Source of the DNA: Marinobacter changyiensis | GTDB lineage: Bacteria > Pseudomonadota > Gammaproteobacteria > Pseudomonadales > Oleiphilaceae | Length of the DNA stretch: 64,000 bases | Assembly (NCBI RefSeq): GCF_009193265.1 | Contig: NZ_VZZZ01000006.1 | Span: 186,001 to 250,000, forward strand | Direction of reading: 5' to 3' | Shown here: one piece after another, positions 19,012 through 27,308 of the stretch | Layout of the letters: each line of letters opens with the position of its first letter | Numbering within the stretch: the stretch's first letter is position 1 | Notes under the pieces: model-generated | Told to the model about the DNA's origin: nothing | Seen by the model: only the letters and a program-made list of their open reading frames with translations | The model's database searches: none | Position numbers and translations under genes: made by a program

Positions 19012-20229
19012 ATGATGTATTACGCCCACGAAATGAGCCGTGCCGCTTTGACGCCCATGCGTCTGATGGCCAAAGCTCAAAGCTCCTTGCTACGTCATCC
19101 GCTCAACCCGGCCTCCCGCATCCCGGGCAGCCGGAGCGTGGCGTCAGCATTTGGCGTTTTCAGTGACCTGACCCGCCGCTATCCAAAGCCGGCGTTTAAC
19201 CTCGATACGACCATCTGTGACGGCGAAACCGTCCAGGTCAAAGAGCGCATTGCCAAGCGCAAGCCCTTCGGTCAGCTCAAGCATTTTGACCGCCAGACCG
19301 AACGCCCGGACGACCCGAAACTGCTGATTGTCGCGCCGCTTTCGGGCCACTTCGCTTCCCTGCTCAGAGGCACAGTGGAAGCCATGCTGCCAGAGCATGA
19401 CGTTTACATTACCGACTGGCGCGATGCCTGTCTGGTGCCGGTTACCGAGGGCAGCTTCGGGCTGGACGACTATATCGATTACGTTATTGATTTCATTGCC
19501 CATCTGGGGCCGGACACCCACGTTCTGGCGGTCTGTCAGCCGGTGGTTCCGGTGCTGGCTGCGACCGCCATCATGGCGGAGGACCAGCACCCGGCTGCGC
19601 CACGTTCACTGGCGCTGATGAGCGGGCCTGTAGACGGCCGTGTCGATCCTACTGCCCCCTGTGAGCTGGCAACCAAACACCCGCTCTCCTGGTTCAAACG
19701 CAACCTCATTTACACCGTACCCGTGCCTTACGCAGGCGCCATGCGCCGGGTCTACCCGGGCTTTCTGCAACTTTCCGGGTTCATCAACATGAACTTTGAT
19801 CGTCACGTGGATGCCTACCGCGGGCTGTTCCGTTCCATCCGTGATGACAATGTTGAGGAAGTCACCCGTCACCGGGACTTCTACGATGAATACCTGGCGG
19901 TCATGGACCTGCCTGAGACTTATTATCTGGATACTATCCAGCGGGTCTTCCAGGAATTCCATCTGGCCCGCGGCTGCTTTAAATATCGCGGCCGGTTGGT
20001 CAACCCTGCCGCCATCCAGGACACTGCCCTGATGACCATAGAAGGCGAAAAGGACGACATTTCAAGCCCTGGCCAGACCAAAGCCGCCCACGCACTGTGC
20101 AGCAGTGTGCCGGACTCGAGGCGCGTACATCACCTGCAACCGGGGGTCGGTCACTACGGGGTCTTCAACGGGCGTCGCTGGCGGAATGAGATTGCGCCTC
20201 GCCTTCACAAATTTATTAGAGCTTCGTAA
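19012..20229 (+). CDS. phaZ: Intracellular polyhydroxyalkanoate depolymerase
   Basis: This 405-residue alpha/beta-hydrolase hydrolyses stored PHB/PHA granules. The nucleophile motif is VCQPVVPVLA, with cysteine instead of serine, as established for PhaZ1 of Ralstonia/Cupriavidus. The acidic and histidine parts of the triad are probably in the IEGEKDD segment and GVGHYGVFNG near the C-terminus. The N-terminal MYYAHEMSRAALTPMRLMAK is typical of the family. The start at 19012 has AGGA eight bases upstream; a TTG six bases earlier is a weaker choice. It precedes phaB and phaC on the same strand after a 121-base gap, so it may have separate or shared transcription. Confidence 0.92.
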   Translation: MMYYAHEMSRAALTPMRLMAKAQSSLLRHPLNPASRIPGSRSVASAFGVFSDLTRRYPKPAFNLDTTICDGETVQVKERIAKRKPFGQLKHFDRQTERPDDPKLLIVAPLSGHFASLLRGTVEAMLPEHDVYITDWRDACLVPVTEGSFGLDDYIDYVIDFIAHLGPDTHVLAVCQPVVPVLAATAIMAEDQHPAAPRSLALMSGPVDGRVDPTAPCELATKHPLSWFKRNLIYTVPVPYAGAMRRVYPGFLQLSGFINMNFDRHVDAYRGLFRSIRDDNVEEVTRHRDFYDEYLAVMDLPETYYLDTIQRVFQEFHLARGCFKYRGRLVNPAAIQDTALMTIEGEKDDISSPGQTKAAHALCSSVPDSRRVHHLQPGVGHYGVFNGRRWRNEIAPRLHKFIRAS

Positions 20230-20350
20230 CAACCTATATCACACAACCTCCTTGTGAGAGCCCCTTTGCTCTGCTAGCTTGAAATGAGGGCTTCTGGCCA
20301 CTAATCGCCGTTGCCCCAAGCTGTCAAAAAATAACAAAGGGGAGAATGAA

Positions 20351-21094
20351 ATGCAGGACCTCAAAGGAAAAGTTGCGATTGTTACAGGTGGTTCCCGTGG
20401 TATCGGCCGGCACATTTCGCTTCTGCTCGCCAAGCGTGGTGCGGATGTAGCCATTAACTACCGCTCCCGCCAGGAAGAAGCGGACGCTACCATCAAGGAA
20501 CTCGAAGAATTAGGTGTTCGCGCGATGGCCATTCAGGCCGACCTGTCTGACATGACTGCGGCCAGAAACCTGATTCGCAAAGTGCACGAGGAATGGGGCC
20601 GGGTTGACATACTGGTCAACAACGCGGGCATCACCCGCGACAAGACCATGAAAAAGCTCACTGACGATGACTGGAACGAGGTTCTCAACACCAACCTGGG
20701 AAGCGTTTACGCCACCTGTTCCGAAGTGCTGGAAATCATGATGAAGCAGAAATACGGTCGTATCGTGAACATCACCTCCTTCGTCGGCCAGGCCGGTAAC
20801 TTTGGCCAGGCCAACTATGCCGCCAGTAAGGGTGGTATCATCGCGTTCACCAAAACCCTTGCGCTGGAAACAGCCAAGTACAACATCACCGTCAACGCTA
20901 TTGCCCCGGGCTTTACGGAAACCGAAATGCTTGGACAGGTGCCGGAAAATATCCGTGAAAAGATCATGGAGCGGGTGCCGATGGGGCGTTTTGGTCAACC
21001 TGAGGAAATCGCCCGGGCTGTGGTCTTTATCGCAGCCGAAGGTGATTACATCACCGGTCAGCAAATTAACGTCAATGGCGGCGTTTACATGTAA
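20351..21094 (+). CDS. phaB: Acetoacetyl-CoA reductase (FabG/PhaB-type SDR)
   Basis: This 247-residue NADPH-dependent SDR reduces acetoacetyl-CoA to 3-hydroxybutyryl-CoA. The cofactor motif TGGSRGIGRH is at residues 13-22, NNAGITRD is mid-protein, and YAASKGG carries the catalytic Tyr and Lys. The C-terminal DYITGQQINVNGGVYM is typical. A GGGGAG Shine-Dalgarno sequence precedes the ATG. FabG (3-oxoacyl-ACP reductase) is close in sequence. The assignment to PhaB rests on position 16 bases before phaC. No PhaA thiolase is in the window, so the thiolase must be elsewhere. Confidence 0.85.
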   Translation: MQDLKGKVAIVTGGSRGIGRHISLLLAKRGADVAINYRSRQEEADATIKELEELGVRAMAIQADLSDMTAARNLIRKVHEEWGRVDILVNNAGITRDKTMKKLTDDDWNEVLNTNLGSVYATCSEVLEIMMKQKYGRIVNITSFVGQAGNFGQANYAASKGGIIAFTKTLALETAKYNITVNAIAPGFTETEMLGQVPENIREKIMERVPMGRFGQPEEIARAVVFIAAEGDYITGQQINVNGGVYM

Positions 21095-21110
21095 AGCGGA
21101 GCATACCCCG

Positions 21111-23018
21111 ATGTCTGCAAAAGCTGTCAAAACCACCACCACTGACGGGTTTGAACCCAACGTTGTGGGCAAATCCATCGTACGGGCCGGCCGCCATGGC
21201 AGCAGGTTGCTGGCGCGATCCGTAGTTCGGCGGCTCAAAGGTGGCCGCCCCAACCCGGCCAGCCTCAAGAGCATTGTAAAACCGTTCTTCCGGCTGTCCG
21301 GAAAACTGGCCACCCAGCCCGACACTCTGATCGCCGCACAAATGCGGCTGATTCAGAATGCCACCATTCTCGGTTCCGGAGCCCTCACCAGCCTGGTCGC
21401 CAAGGAGCCTTTGCGCATCACGGCGCCCGAGCGGGGGGACGGGCGGTTCCGTGACCAGGCCTGGCATGAGCCTGGCGTGTTCAATTTCATCGAACAAGCC
21501 TACCTGATGTCGAACCGGTGGATCATGGATACCATCGAAGATGTTCGGGATCTGGACGAACAGGACAAACGGAAACTGCGCTTCTTTACCGGCCAGGTCA
21601 CCGATGCCCTGGCCCCGAGTAATTTTATTATCAGCAACCCGGAAGTCCTGCGGGCAACCGTCCGCACCCGGGGCCGCAATCTGTTGCGGGGGCTGGCAAA
21701 CCTGCTGCGGGATCTGGACGAAGCCGATGGCCAGGTCTCGTTCCGCATGTCCGACCCGGATGCCTTTACGGTAGGTGAAAATCTCGCCAATACCCCGGGC
21801 GACGTGGTTTTCCAGAATGAGATGATGCAACTGATCCAGTACCGGCCCACGACTGAGAAAGTCCATCGCAGGCCGTTGCTCGTGGTGCCTCCCTGGATCA
21901 ACAAGTACTACATTCTGGACCTGGGGGAGAAAAAATCCTTCATCCGTTACTGGGTCGAGCAAGGGCATTCTGTGTTCGTGATTTCCTGGGTCAATCCGGG
22001 CAAAGCGCATGCTCATAAGCACTTCGAGGACTACATGCTGGAGGGGCCAGTCGCTGCTCTGGACGCGATTGAAAAAGCCACTGGGGAGCGTGAGGTCAAC
22101 ACTGTCGGTTATTGCATCGGCGGCACTTTGCTGGCATGCACTCTGGCCTGGTTGGCCGCCAAGGGCGACGACCGGGTCAAGAGCGCAACCTTCCTGAATA
22201 GCATGCTGGACTTTTCCGACGTGGGTGACCTGTCCGTCTTTATTGACGAAGACATGATAAAGAAACTCGAAAAAGCCATGAAGAAACAGGGTTTCCTGGA
22301 AGGCTCTTCAATGGCGTCTGCCTTTAACATGCTGCGCGCCAACAACCTGATATGGTCGTTCTTTGTGAACAACTATCTGTTGGGGCGGGACACGCCACCG
22401 TTCGACCTGCTCTACTGGAATTCAGACTCCACCCGGCTACCGGCCGCCATGCACAGCTTTTACCTGCGCAACATGTATCTCAATAACCTGCTGAAAGTAC
22501 CCGGTGGCATTGAGCTGGCGGGCGTTCCCATTGATCTGGGGCAGGTAGAGGTGCCCAGCTATTTTGCTTCTGCCATTGAGGATCATATCGCGCCCTGGGT
22601 GTCCTGTTACCAGGGTTCCCGATACCTGGGCGGGCCGGTACGCTTTGTGCTCGGGGGGTCAGGACACATTGCCGGCATCATCAATCCGCCAGCCCAGAAA
22701 AAGTACGGCTATCGTATTAACGAGGCACCCGAGGTATACCCCGAGGACTGGCTGAAAGGTGCGTCGGAATTCGAGGGTTCCTGGTGGCCGGACTGGGTCA
22801 ATTGGGTGGCGCAGTTTGGCGGCGGCGAAGTAGATGCCCGTCAGCCGGGAGAAGGCGAGTTGCCGATCATCGAACCGGCCCCGGGAGCTTACCTGAAAAA
22901 TGAGCCGGCTCCACCCACGCCGATCTCACACAAAACCAGACCGGCAGCGGTGCAGAAAAAGCCTGCGACAACGAAAACCGCCCCAAGCGCACAGACCGGG
23001 AAAACGTCCAGTGCCTGA
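21111..23018 (+). CDS. phaC: Poly(3-hydroxyalkanoate) synthase, class I-like
   Basis: The 635-residue enzyme polymerises 3-hydroxyacyl-CoA into PHA at the granule surface. The lipase-like box GYCIGG holds the catalytic cysteine near residue 335. LLVVPPWINKYYILDLGE and the YLRNMYLNNLL segment are characteristic, and SGHIAGIINPP supplies the catalytic histidine. The start at 21111 follows GCGGAGCA and gives a plausible N-terminus. An upstream in-frame ATG would lie inside phaB. The last 40 residues are a low-complexity tail rich in Pro, Thr, Lys and Ala, unlike the conserved end of the family. Length and single-subunit architecture indicate class I. Confidence 0.92.
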   Translation: MSAKAVKTTTTDGFEPNVVGKSIVRAGRHGSRLLARSVVRRLKGGRPNPASLKSIVKPFFRLSGKLATQPDTLIAAQMRLIQNATILGSGALTSLVAKEPLRITAPERGDGRFRDQAWHEPGVFNFIEQAYLMSNRWIMDTIEDVRDLDEQDKRKLRFFTGQVTDALAPSNFIISNPEVLRATVRTRGRNLLRGLANLLRDLDEADGQVSFRMSDPDAFTVGENLANTPGDVVFQNEMMQLIQYRPTTEKVHRRPLLVVPPWINKYYILDLGEKKSFIRYWVEQGHSVFVISWVNPGKAHAHKHFEDYMLEGPVAALDAIEKATGEREVNTVGYCIGGTLLACTLAWLAAKGDDRVKSATFLNSMLDFSDVGDLSVFIDEDMIKKLEKAMKKQGFLEGSSMASAFNMLRANNLIWSFFVNNYLLGRDTPPFDLLYWNSDSTRLPAAMHSFYLRNMYLNNLLKVPGGIELAGVPIDLGQVEVPSYFASAIEDHIAPWVSCYQGSRYLGGPVRFVLGGSGHIAGIINPPAQKKYGYRINEAPEVYPEDWLKGASEFEGSWWPDWVNWVAQFGGGEVDARQPGEGELPIIEPAPGAYLKNEPAPPTPISHKTRPAAVQKKPATTKTAPSAQTGKTSSA

Positions 23019-23026
23019 CAGGGTTC

Positions 23027-23182
23027 TCAGGCCTGGTCGGCCGAGGTGTGAAACCGTGACGTCAGTTGCCTCATGGAGATCGATTGCTTTCGCAGGGACT
23101 CGCTGATGTCACGGCTACTGCCGACACTTTGAATCAAGGTGTCGGCACGTTCATCAAGAACCCCTGAATGACGACATCCCAC
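23027..23182 (-). pseudogene. Possible chemoreceptor C-terminal fragment
   Basis: A 51-codon leftward frame encodes LDERADTLIQSVGSSRDISE followed by SLRKQSISMRQLTSRFHTSA before its stop. This resembles the last coiled-coil turns and tail of methyl-accepting chemotaxis proteins. Nothing upstream continues the frame, since a TAG stops it at 23189-23191. It lies downstream of cheV and may be all that is left of a receptor. The inference is weak because the segment is short. A hairpin (TGCCGACAC with GTGTCGGCA) lies within it. Confidence 0.22.
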
Positions 23183-23247
23183 CTGATCCTAGCGGTTTCC
23201 CTTGATGCCTGGCCGAAACCTGGCGATAAGGCGACACGGATGTGCTC

Positions 23248-23466
23248 TCAGAGATTTTGATCCCCACCCTCTGCAGGTTGGGGTGCGCCAGATAATTTCT
23301 GGCGGGCCCAGAGTGCCCCGATCACAAAGTGCAATGCAGCGGCCAACCACGGCGCCGCTGGTGGCAGTAGCTCTCCGAACGCGGGCCGCGAGATGATCCA
23401 GTAAGCCAGAAAAGCCAATAGACATCCTGCCAGCAGACTCAACACGGTTTTCATCAACGCATTCAT
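23248..23466 (-). CDS. Small two-helix membrane protein coupled to cheV
   Basis: This 72-residue protein has two hydrophobic segments, TVLSLLAGCLLAFLAYWII and PWLAAALHFVIGALW, and a polar C-terminal tail. Its ATG overlaps the cheV stop codon in ATGA, which indicates translational coupling. I do not recognise a family. Orientation and size are consistent with an inner-membrane helper, but the role is unknown. Confidence 0.62.
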   Translation of the reverse strand: MNALMKTVLSLLAGCLLAFLAYWIISRPAFGELLPPAAPWLAAALHFVIGALWARQKLSGAPQPAEGGDQNL

Positions 23467-24374
23467 TGCGTCACCCTCGTGTCCCTGGCCGTCGTTTGTG
23501 TACCACGGAGCATGGCCTGCAATAACTCCTCTGCGTCAAACTTGGTCAGTGCCTCATTGGCACCCACCTGGTTGGCGTAGCTCAGGCTCATTTCACTGTT
23601 CAGCGACGTGTGAAGAATGACGTAGGGCTGTTTGAGGGAGGCGTTGTCACGGATATTAAAGGCCAGCTCATAGCCGTCAAGCTCCGGCATCTCGATGTCG
23701 CTGACCAGAATGTCGATGGGCTTATTGTCTTCGGCAGCGGCCAGCATGATCTTGAGCGCTTCCCGACCATTGGTGGTTACCTGATAGGCGATATTCTGGC
23801 TATCCAGCAAATCCGACAACTGTTTTCGGGCTACGTGTGAGTCATCCACCAGCAGGATATTCTGGGCGTTCAACGACTCGCCTTGCACCTCCGTCAGTAC
23901 CACATCCGTCAGATCTACAGACGCCGGGTAAACCATGGACAACAACAGCTCCACGTCCAATAGCTGGATAATCTCGCCTTCAATATCTATCAGCCCGGTG
24001 ACGAATGCCCGGTTACCCAGAGCCGTAGGCGGGGGCATGACGTTTTTCCAGTTGGCCTCCACGATGTTCCGGACATTACGTACCAGGAAGCCGATTTCCT
24101 TGCGCTGAATGTCGGTCACAATGATGGAACCCTTGCGTTTCTCTTCATCGCTGAGCGCGGGGTAACCCACCGCAGCAGCCATATCAATAACCGGCAGGGC
24201 CGCGCCACGGAATGACGTGGTACCGATAACGGCAAAGTGGCTGTGAGGAAGTCTGGTCAACCGGACGAAAGGCATGATTTCCCGGATCTTCAGGGTACCA
24301 ATGGCGAAGGATTTCTGGCCTGCAAGATTGAACAACAGGAGTTTTTGGGAATGCGCCGCTTTGCTGGACTCCAA
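23463..24374 (-). CDS. cheV: Chemotaxis coupling protein CheV
   Basis: The 303-residue protein fuses a CheW-like coupling domain (about residues 12-150) to a C-terminal receiver domain (about 170-295). The receiver has the acidic pair in LLVDDS, the phosphorylatable aspartate in LVSDIEMPELDG and the conserved lysine in ALTKFD. CheV links chemoreceptors to CheA and its phosphorylation tunes adaptation. No other che genes are adjacent, as is common for cheV. It overlaps the small membrane protein gene by four bases. The chemoreceptor at 36.9-38.6 kb could be a partner but is not linked. Confidence 0.93.
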   Translation of the reverse strand: MESSKAAHSQKLLLFNLAGQKSFAIGTLKIREIMPFVRLTRLPHSHFAVIGTTSFRGAALPVIDMAAAVGYPALSDEEKRKGSIIVTDIQRKEIGFLVRNVRNIVEANWKNVMPPPTALGNRAFVTGLIDIEGEIIQLLDVELLLSMVYPASVDLTDVVLTEVQGESLNAQNILLVDDSHVARKQLSDLLDSQNIAYQVTTNGREALKIMLAAAEDNKPIDILVSDIEMPELDGYELAFNIRDNASLKQPYVILHTSLNSEMSLSYANQVGANEALTKFDAEELLQAMLRGTQTTARDTRVTQ

Positions 24375-24530
24375 AATCAGACCCTTCTGAAAAGTTTAAG
24401 TTAACAACTGGCCTCCAGTGTAAACCAAGAGGCCGCCCACGCAAGCAACTGCTGGCAGTTCATGCCTTTTGGGGTATAGCATCTGACACTAGTGTCCATT
24501 TGGGCCAACTCTCTGCAAGCGAGCACCTTG

Positions 24531-25916
24531 ATGAAGCACCTCTACCTGGTACGCCACGCCAAATCCAGCTGGTCGGACGAGACCCTCGGTGATCGGGACC
24601 GTCCACTCAACCGCCGCGGACGCCGTCAGGTGGCAGCTATCGCAGCACCCCTGTTGAAGCTTGGAGCGCTTGATGGTCCGGTTTATGCCAGTGGGGCCTG
24701 CCGTGCACGCGAAACCATCGAGGGGCTGATGGAACAGTTACCCGGGGAGAATCTGGCCCAGCGAGTGCACCTGCGAGACGACCTGTACACCTTTGAGGCC
24801 AGTGATTTGCTGAAATGGCTGGCGCTGCATGGCAAGCTGGGACACAGCATCACCATCATCGGGCACAACCCGGCACTGCTGGAGCTGGCACGCCACCTTG
24901 CCGGGGATGCCCCCAAACGGCTACCCACCGGTGGAGCTCTTCATCTTGAATTACCGACAAACTCCTGGAAGAAAATCCGCAAGCACAGTGGCAAGGTCCT
25001 GAATCAGCTCACGCCCAAAGTTGCCAGCTACACACTGTTCAAGCGCAAAGCGCCAGCGCCGCCAGTAATCCATAATCCGTCATTGAAGTCCCGCATCCCC
25101 CTGGTGCTGGAGTATCAGTACCGCCTGATAAGAGCACTGGAAGCCGGCGTAAAGGCGGGCCACGACCCGGAATTCCTGCATCAGTACCGCATAAATATTC
25201 GTCGCAGCCGGGCGATTGCTGAATCACTGGTTGAAATCACCGGCGATAAAACTTTGAAAAAGACGGTCAAAGTTCTTAAGCGTCGGGGTCAGGCCACCAG
25301 CCAGTCAAGAGATCTGGATGTATTCCTCGGTGTCCTGTCCCGGCAACAGCAGGACCCGAGTGGTGCCGAGGCTCTGCGTCAGGGGCGGGTGATGACGTTT
25401 TTCAGAATCCGGGCTCATGACGAACACAGACACCTGAGCGATCAGATGCATACCCGGGCCTACCGGGATGATCTGACCCAATGGCGCAGCCTGATAACAT
25501 CAGATAAATTCCGGAACTTGCTTGGCCATCTCGGCAGCGACGCCGTTCAGGGTGTGCTGGAGCAACGGATAAATCAACACAATACCCTTCTCCGGCAGCT
25601 TTCCAGTACGTCGCCCGACGGGGAAGTCCATAAACTACGCAAATTGGTCAAGCGAATCCGGTATCTGGCGGAACTCGACAAAGCTGCCTTCGGAGCCACT
25701 CTCAAACAGCTGAAAAAGCGCCAGGAGATGCTAGGGCACTTCCAGGATCTTTGCGTCCAGATCAACTTTCTCGACGAATTTTCACGCTCTTATCTGGCAG
25801 CAGCTGTACCGGAGGAAGCCATGAAACAGCTTGAGGTCATCTCCAGGCAATGGCGCAGTGAAAAACAGCAAACTCTGGACCAGATCCGAATGCTTGAAGT
25901 TATCACTGCAGGCTGA
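24531..25916 (+). CDS. SixA-type histidine phosphatase fused to a CHAD domain
   Basis: The 461-residue protein has two domains. The first 160 residues are a SixA-like histidine-phosphatase domain with the catalytic LVRHAKSSWSD (RHA form of RHG) at residues 5-15 and the second histidine in IIGHNPALLEL. The C-terminal half, from about residue 190, is a helical CHAD domain with HQYRINIRRSRAIAE and a later HKLRKLVKRIRYLAE repeat. CHAD domains are rich in conserved basic histidines and lysines and bind polyphosphate. The start at 24531 is where the SixA domain begins; the upstream frame has no support. The fusion suggests a phosphatase located on polyphosphate. It is divergent from cheV. Confidence 0.85.
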   Translation: MKHLYLVRHAKSSWSDETLGDRDRPLNRRGRRQVAAIAAPLLKLGALDGPVYASGACRARETIEGLMEQLPGENLAQRVHLRDDLYTFEASDLLKWLALHGKLGHSITIIGHNPALLELARHLAGDAPKRLPTGGALHLELPTNSWKKIRKHSGKVLNQLTPKVASYTLFKRKAPAPPVIHNPSLKSRIPLVLEYQYRLIRALEAGVKAGHDPEFLHQYRINIRRSRAIAESLVEITGDKTLKKTVKVLKRRGQATSQSRDLDVFLGVLSRQQQDPSGAEALRQGRVMTFFRIRAHDEHRHLSDQMHTRAYRDDLTQWRSLITSDKFRNLLGHLGSDAVQGVLEQRINQHNTLLRQLSSTSPDGEVHKLRKLVKRIRYLAELDKAAFGATLKQLKKRQEMLGHFQDLCVQINFLDEFSRSYLAAAVPEEAMKQLEVISRQWRSEKQQTLDQIRMLEVITAG

Positions 25917-26063
25917 CTACTATATAAAAGTGAACTACCTGACTCAACTTGCTGCAGATCAATACCCGGTGACAGGTGCTTTCCTATACTTTACGGGAGA
26001 GCGCACTCTACGAACTTTCCCGGCGTGATATGAGCTGCCCGTGATTATAGGAGATCAGAAATC

Positions 26064-26531
26064 ATGAATGAGATTCCGAAGCTATTATTGGTGCCTGTGG
26101 ATGGTTCCAATGGGGCTGGCGCTGCTGCCCAGTTGGCTGCCAGCTTTGCCCGTAAATTGAATATCCCCCTGCGGCTGCTTTTCGTCTTTCCTGCGACACC
26201 CATGGATATGTTTGGCGTACCCAGCGAAGTCATGAATCCCAAGGAAATGAAGTATTTCGCTGCGGGCGAGTTCGAAAAATTGCGGGATAAAGCCGCAGCA
26301 AGAACGTTTGAAGCCGCTCGAAAATCCATTGGCGACAACGATATTGCCATTGAAGATAAGGTACTCGCCGGACAACCCGCAGAAGCGATAGTCGATCACG
26401 CGAAAAGCGAACCGGGTGCCATGATCGTCATCGGGCGTCGCGGGCTTTCATCAGTAAAGGAGATTTTTGTCGGCAGCGTCAGCCAGCGCGTTATCCACAA
26501 GGCACAGTGCCCGGTCCTTCTGGCCCGCTAA
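26064..26531 (+). CDS. Universal stress protein (UspA family)
   Basis: This single-domain 155-residue Usp has the N-terminal LLVPVDGSNGAGAAAQLA and the C-terminal ATP-binding motif GRRGLSSVKEIFVGSVSQRV. That motif is the G-2x-G-9x-G(S/T) pattern of ATP-binding UspA proteins. The ATG follows a TAGGAGA Shine-Dalgarno sequence. Such proteins support survival under starvation and oxidative stress. It converges on ychJ with an 11-base gap and has no partner gene. Confidence 0.92.
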   Translation: MNEIPKLLLVPVDGSNGAGAAAQLAASFARKLNIPLRLLFVFPATPMDMFGVPSEVMNPKEMKYFAAGEFEKLRDKAAARTFEAARKSIGDNDIAIEDKVLAGQPAEAIVDHAKSEPGAMIVIGRRGLSSVKEIFVGSVSQRVIHKAQCPVLLAR

Positions 26532-26542
26532 CCGGTGACGCC

Positions 26543-26995
26543 TTACAGGCAACACGCCTTGAACTTCCGACCGCTGCCACAGGGACACAGGTCGTTTCGG
26601 CCCGGTTTGAGCTGACCTTCGCGAGGGCTGCCGCTTACATAGAGCCAGCGGCCGTTCTCACGAATGAAGTCTGAATGCTCCTCCAGATATCCCCAGCCTG
26701 TGCCCGTTCGGTAAATGGCACGAAAATGAACTTTGCCAATATCGCCATCCTGATCAGCGGCCAGAATCTGTAACGATGCCCAATCGGGTGAATCCGCGAG
26801 ATCGAGGTGCGCCGGACGGGTGTCCGGGTGCCAGGTAGCCAGCAGATAATCCGCCAGCCCATTTCCGAAGGCACAATAACGTGAGCGCATCAGAGCTTCG
26901 GGCGTGGGAGCTGGCTCGCCTTGGTGATAGCGCTCACAGCAATCGGCATACAATTTCCCGCTGCCGCAAATGCAGGCGGACGCCTTCGTTAACAT
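26543..26995 (-). CDS. ychJ: YchJ-family protein with two SEC-C metal-binding motifs
   Basis: This 150-residue protein has a zinc-binding SEC-C-like motif at each end: [13 protein letters not shown] at residues 8-20 and [14 protein letters not shown] at the C-terminus. Between them is an NTF2-like domain with the [17 protein letters not shown] segment. This is the usual YchJ layout and length. The biochemical function of YchJ is not known. It is a single gene, convergent with the universal stress protein. Confidence 0.9.
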   Translation of the reverse strand: MLTKASACICGSGKLYADCCERYHQGEPAPTPEALMRSRYCAFGNGLADYLLATWHPDTRPAHLDLADSPDWASLQILAADQDGDIGKVHFRAIYRTGTGWGYLEEHSDFIRENGRWLYVSGSPREGQLKPGRNDLCPCGSGRKFKACCL

Positions 26996-27070
26996 TGCCT
27001 GGCGCCTTTTTTGATCAACATATTTTTAAGCCTTTGGCCAACGTCTGCATCTGTTCGCATTGCCATATTA

Positions 27071-27144
27071 TCGCGGTTAAAACCGCTCCTACAATAACCG
27101 AAGCACCTTGGCGGGGTCCCTGTAGGAGCGACTCCAGTCGCGAA
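27071..27144. repeat. REP-type palindromic repeat unit 1
   Basis: The unit contains two hairpins: GCGGTT-AA-AACCGC at 27073-27086 and, after GTAGGA, GCGACT-CC-AGTCGC at 27128-27141. The GTAGG start is typical of REPs mobilised by RAYT transposases in gammaproteobacteria. It lies in the divergent region between ychJ and the patatin gene. No RAYT gene is in the window. Confidence 0.75.
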
Positions 27145-27167
27145 TCGGTGCGAAGGCGCTGCCCTGA

Positions 27168-27241
27168 TCGCGGTTGAAACCGCTCCTACCACAACCGAAG
27201 CACCTTGGCGGGGTCCCTGTAGGAGCGACTTCAGTCGCGAA
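27168..27241. repeat. REP-type palindromic repeat unit 2
   Basis: This is a near-exact copy of the unit at 27071-27144, in the same orientation with a 97-base period. Its hairpins are GCGGTT-GA-AACCGC at 27170-27183 and GCGACT-TC-AGTCGC at 27225-27238. It ends about 70 bases before the patatin start codon. The pair resembles a small BIME cluster. Confidence 0.75.
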
Positions 27242-27308
27242 GCTTTAAAGGGGTATTCCCGCGGTCATTAATATCTGATTGCACCCAATCTGATGTATCG
27301 TATCGGTT

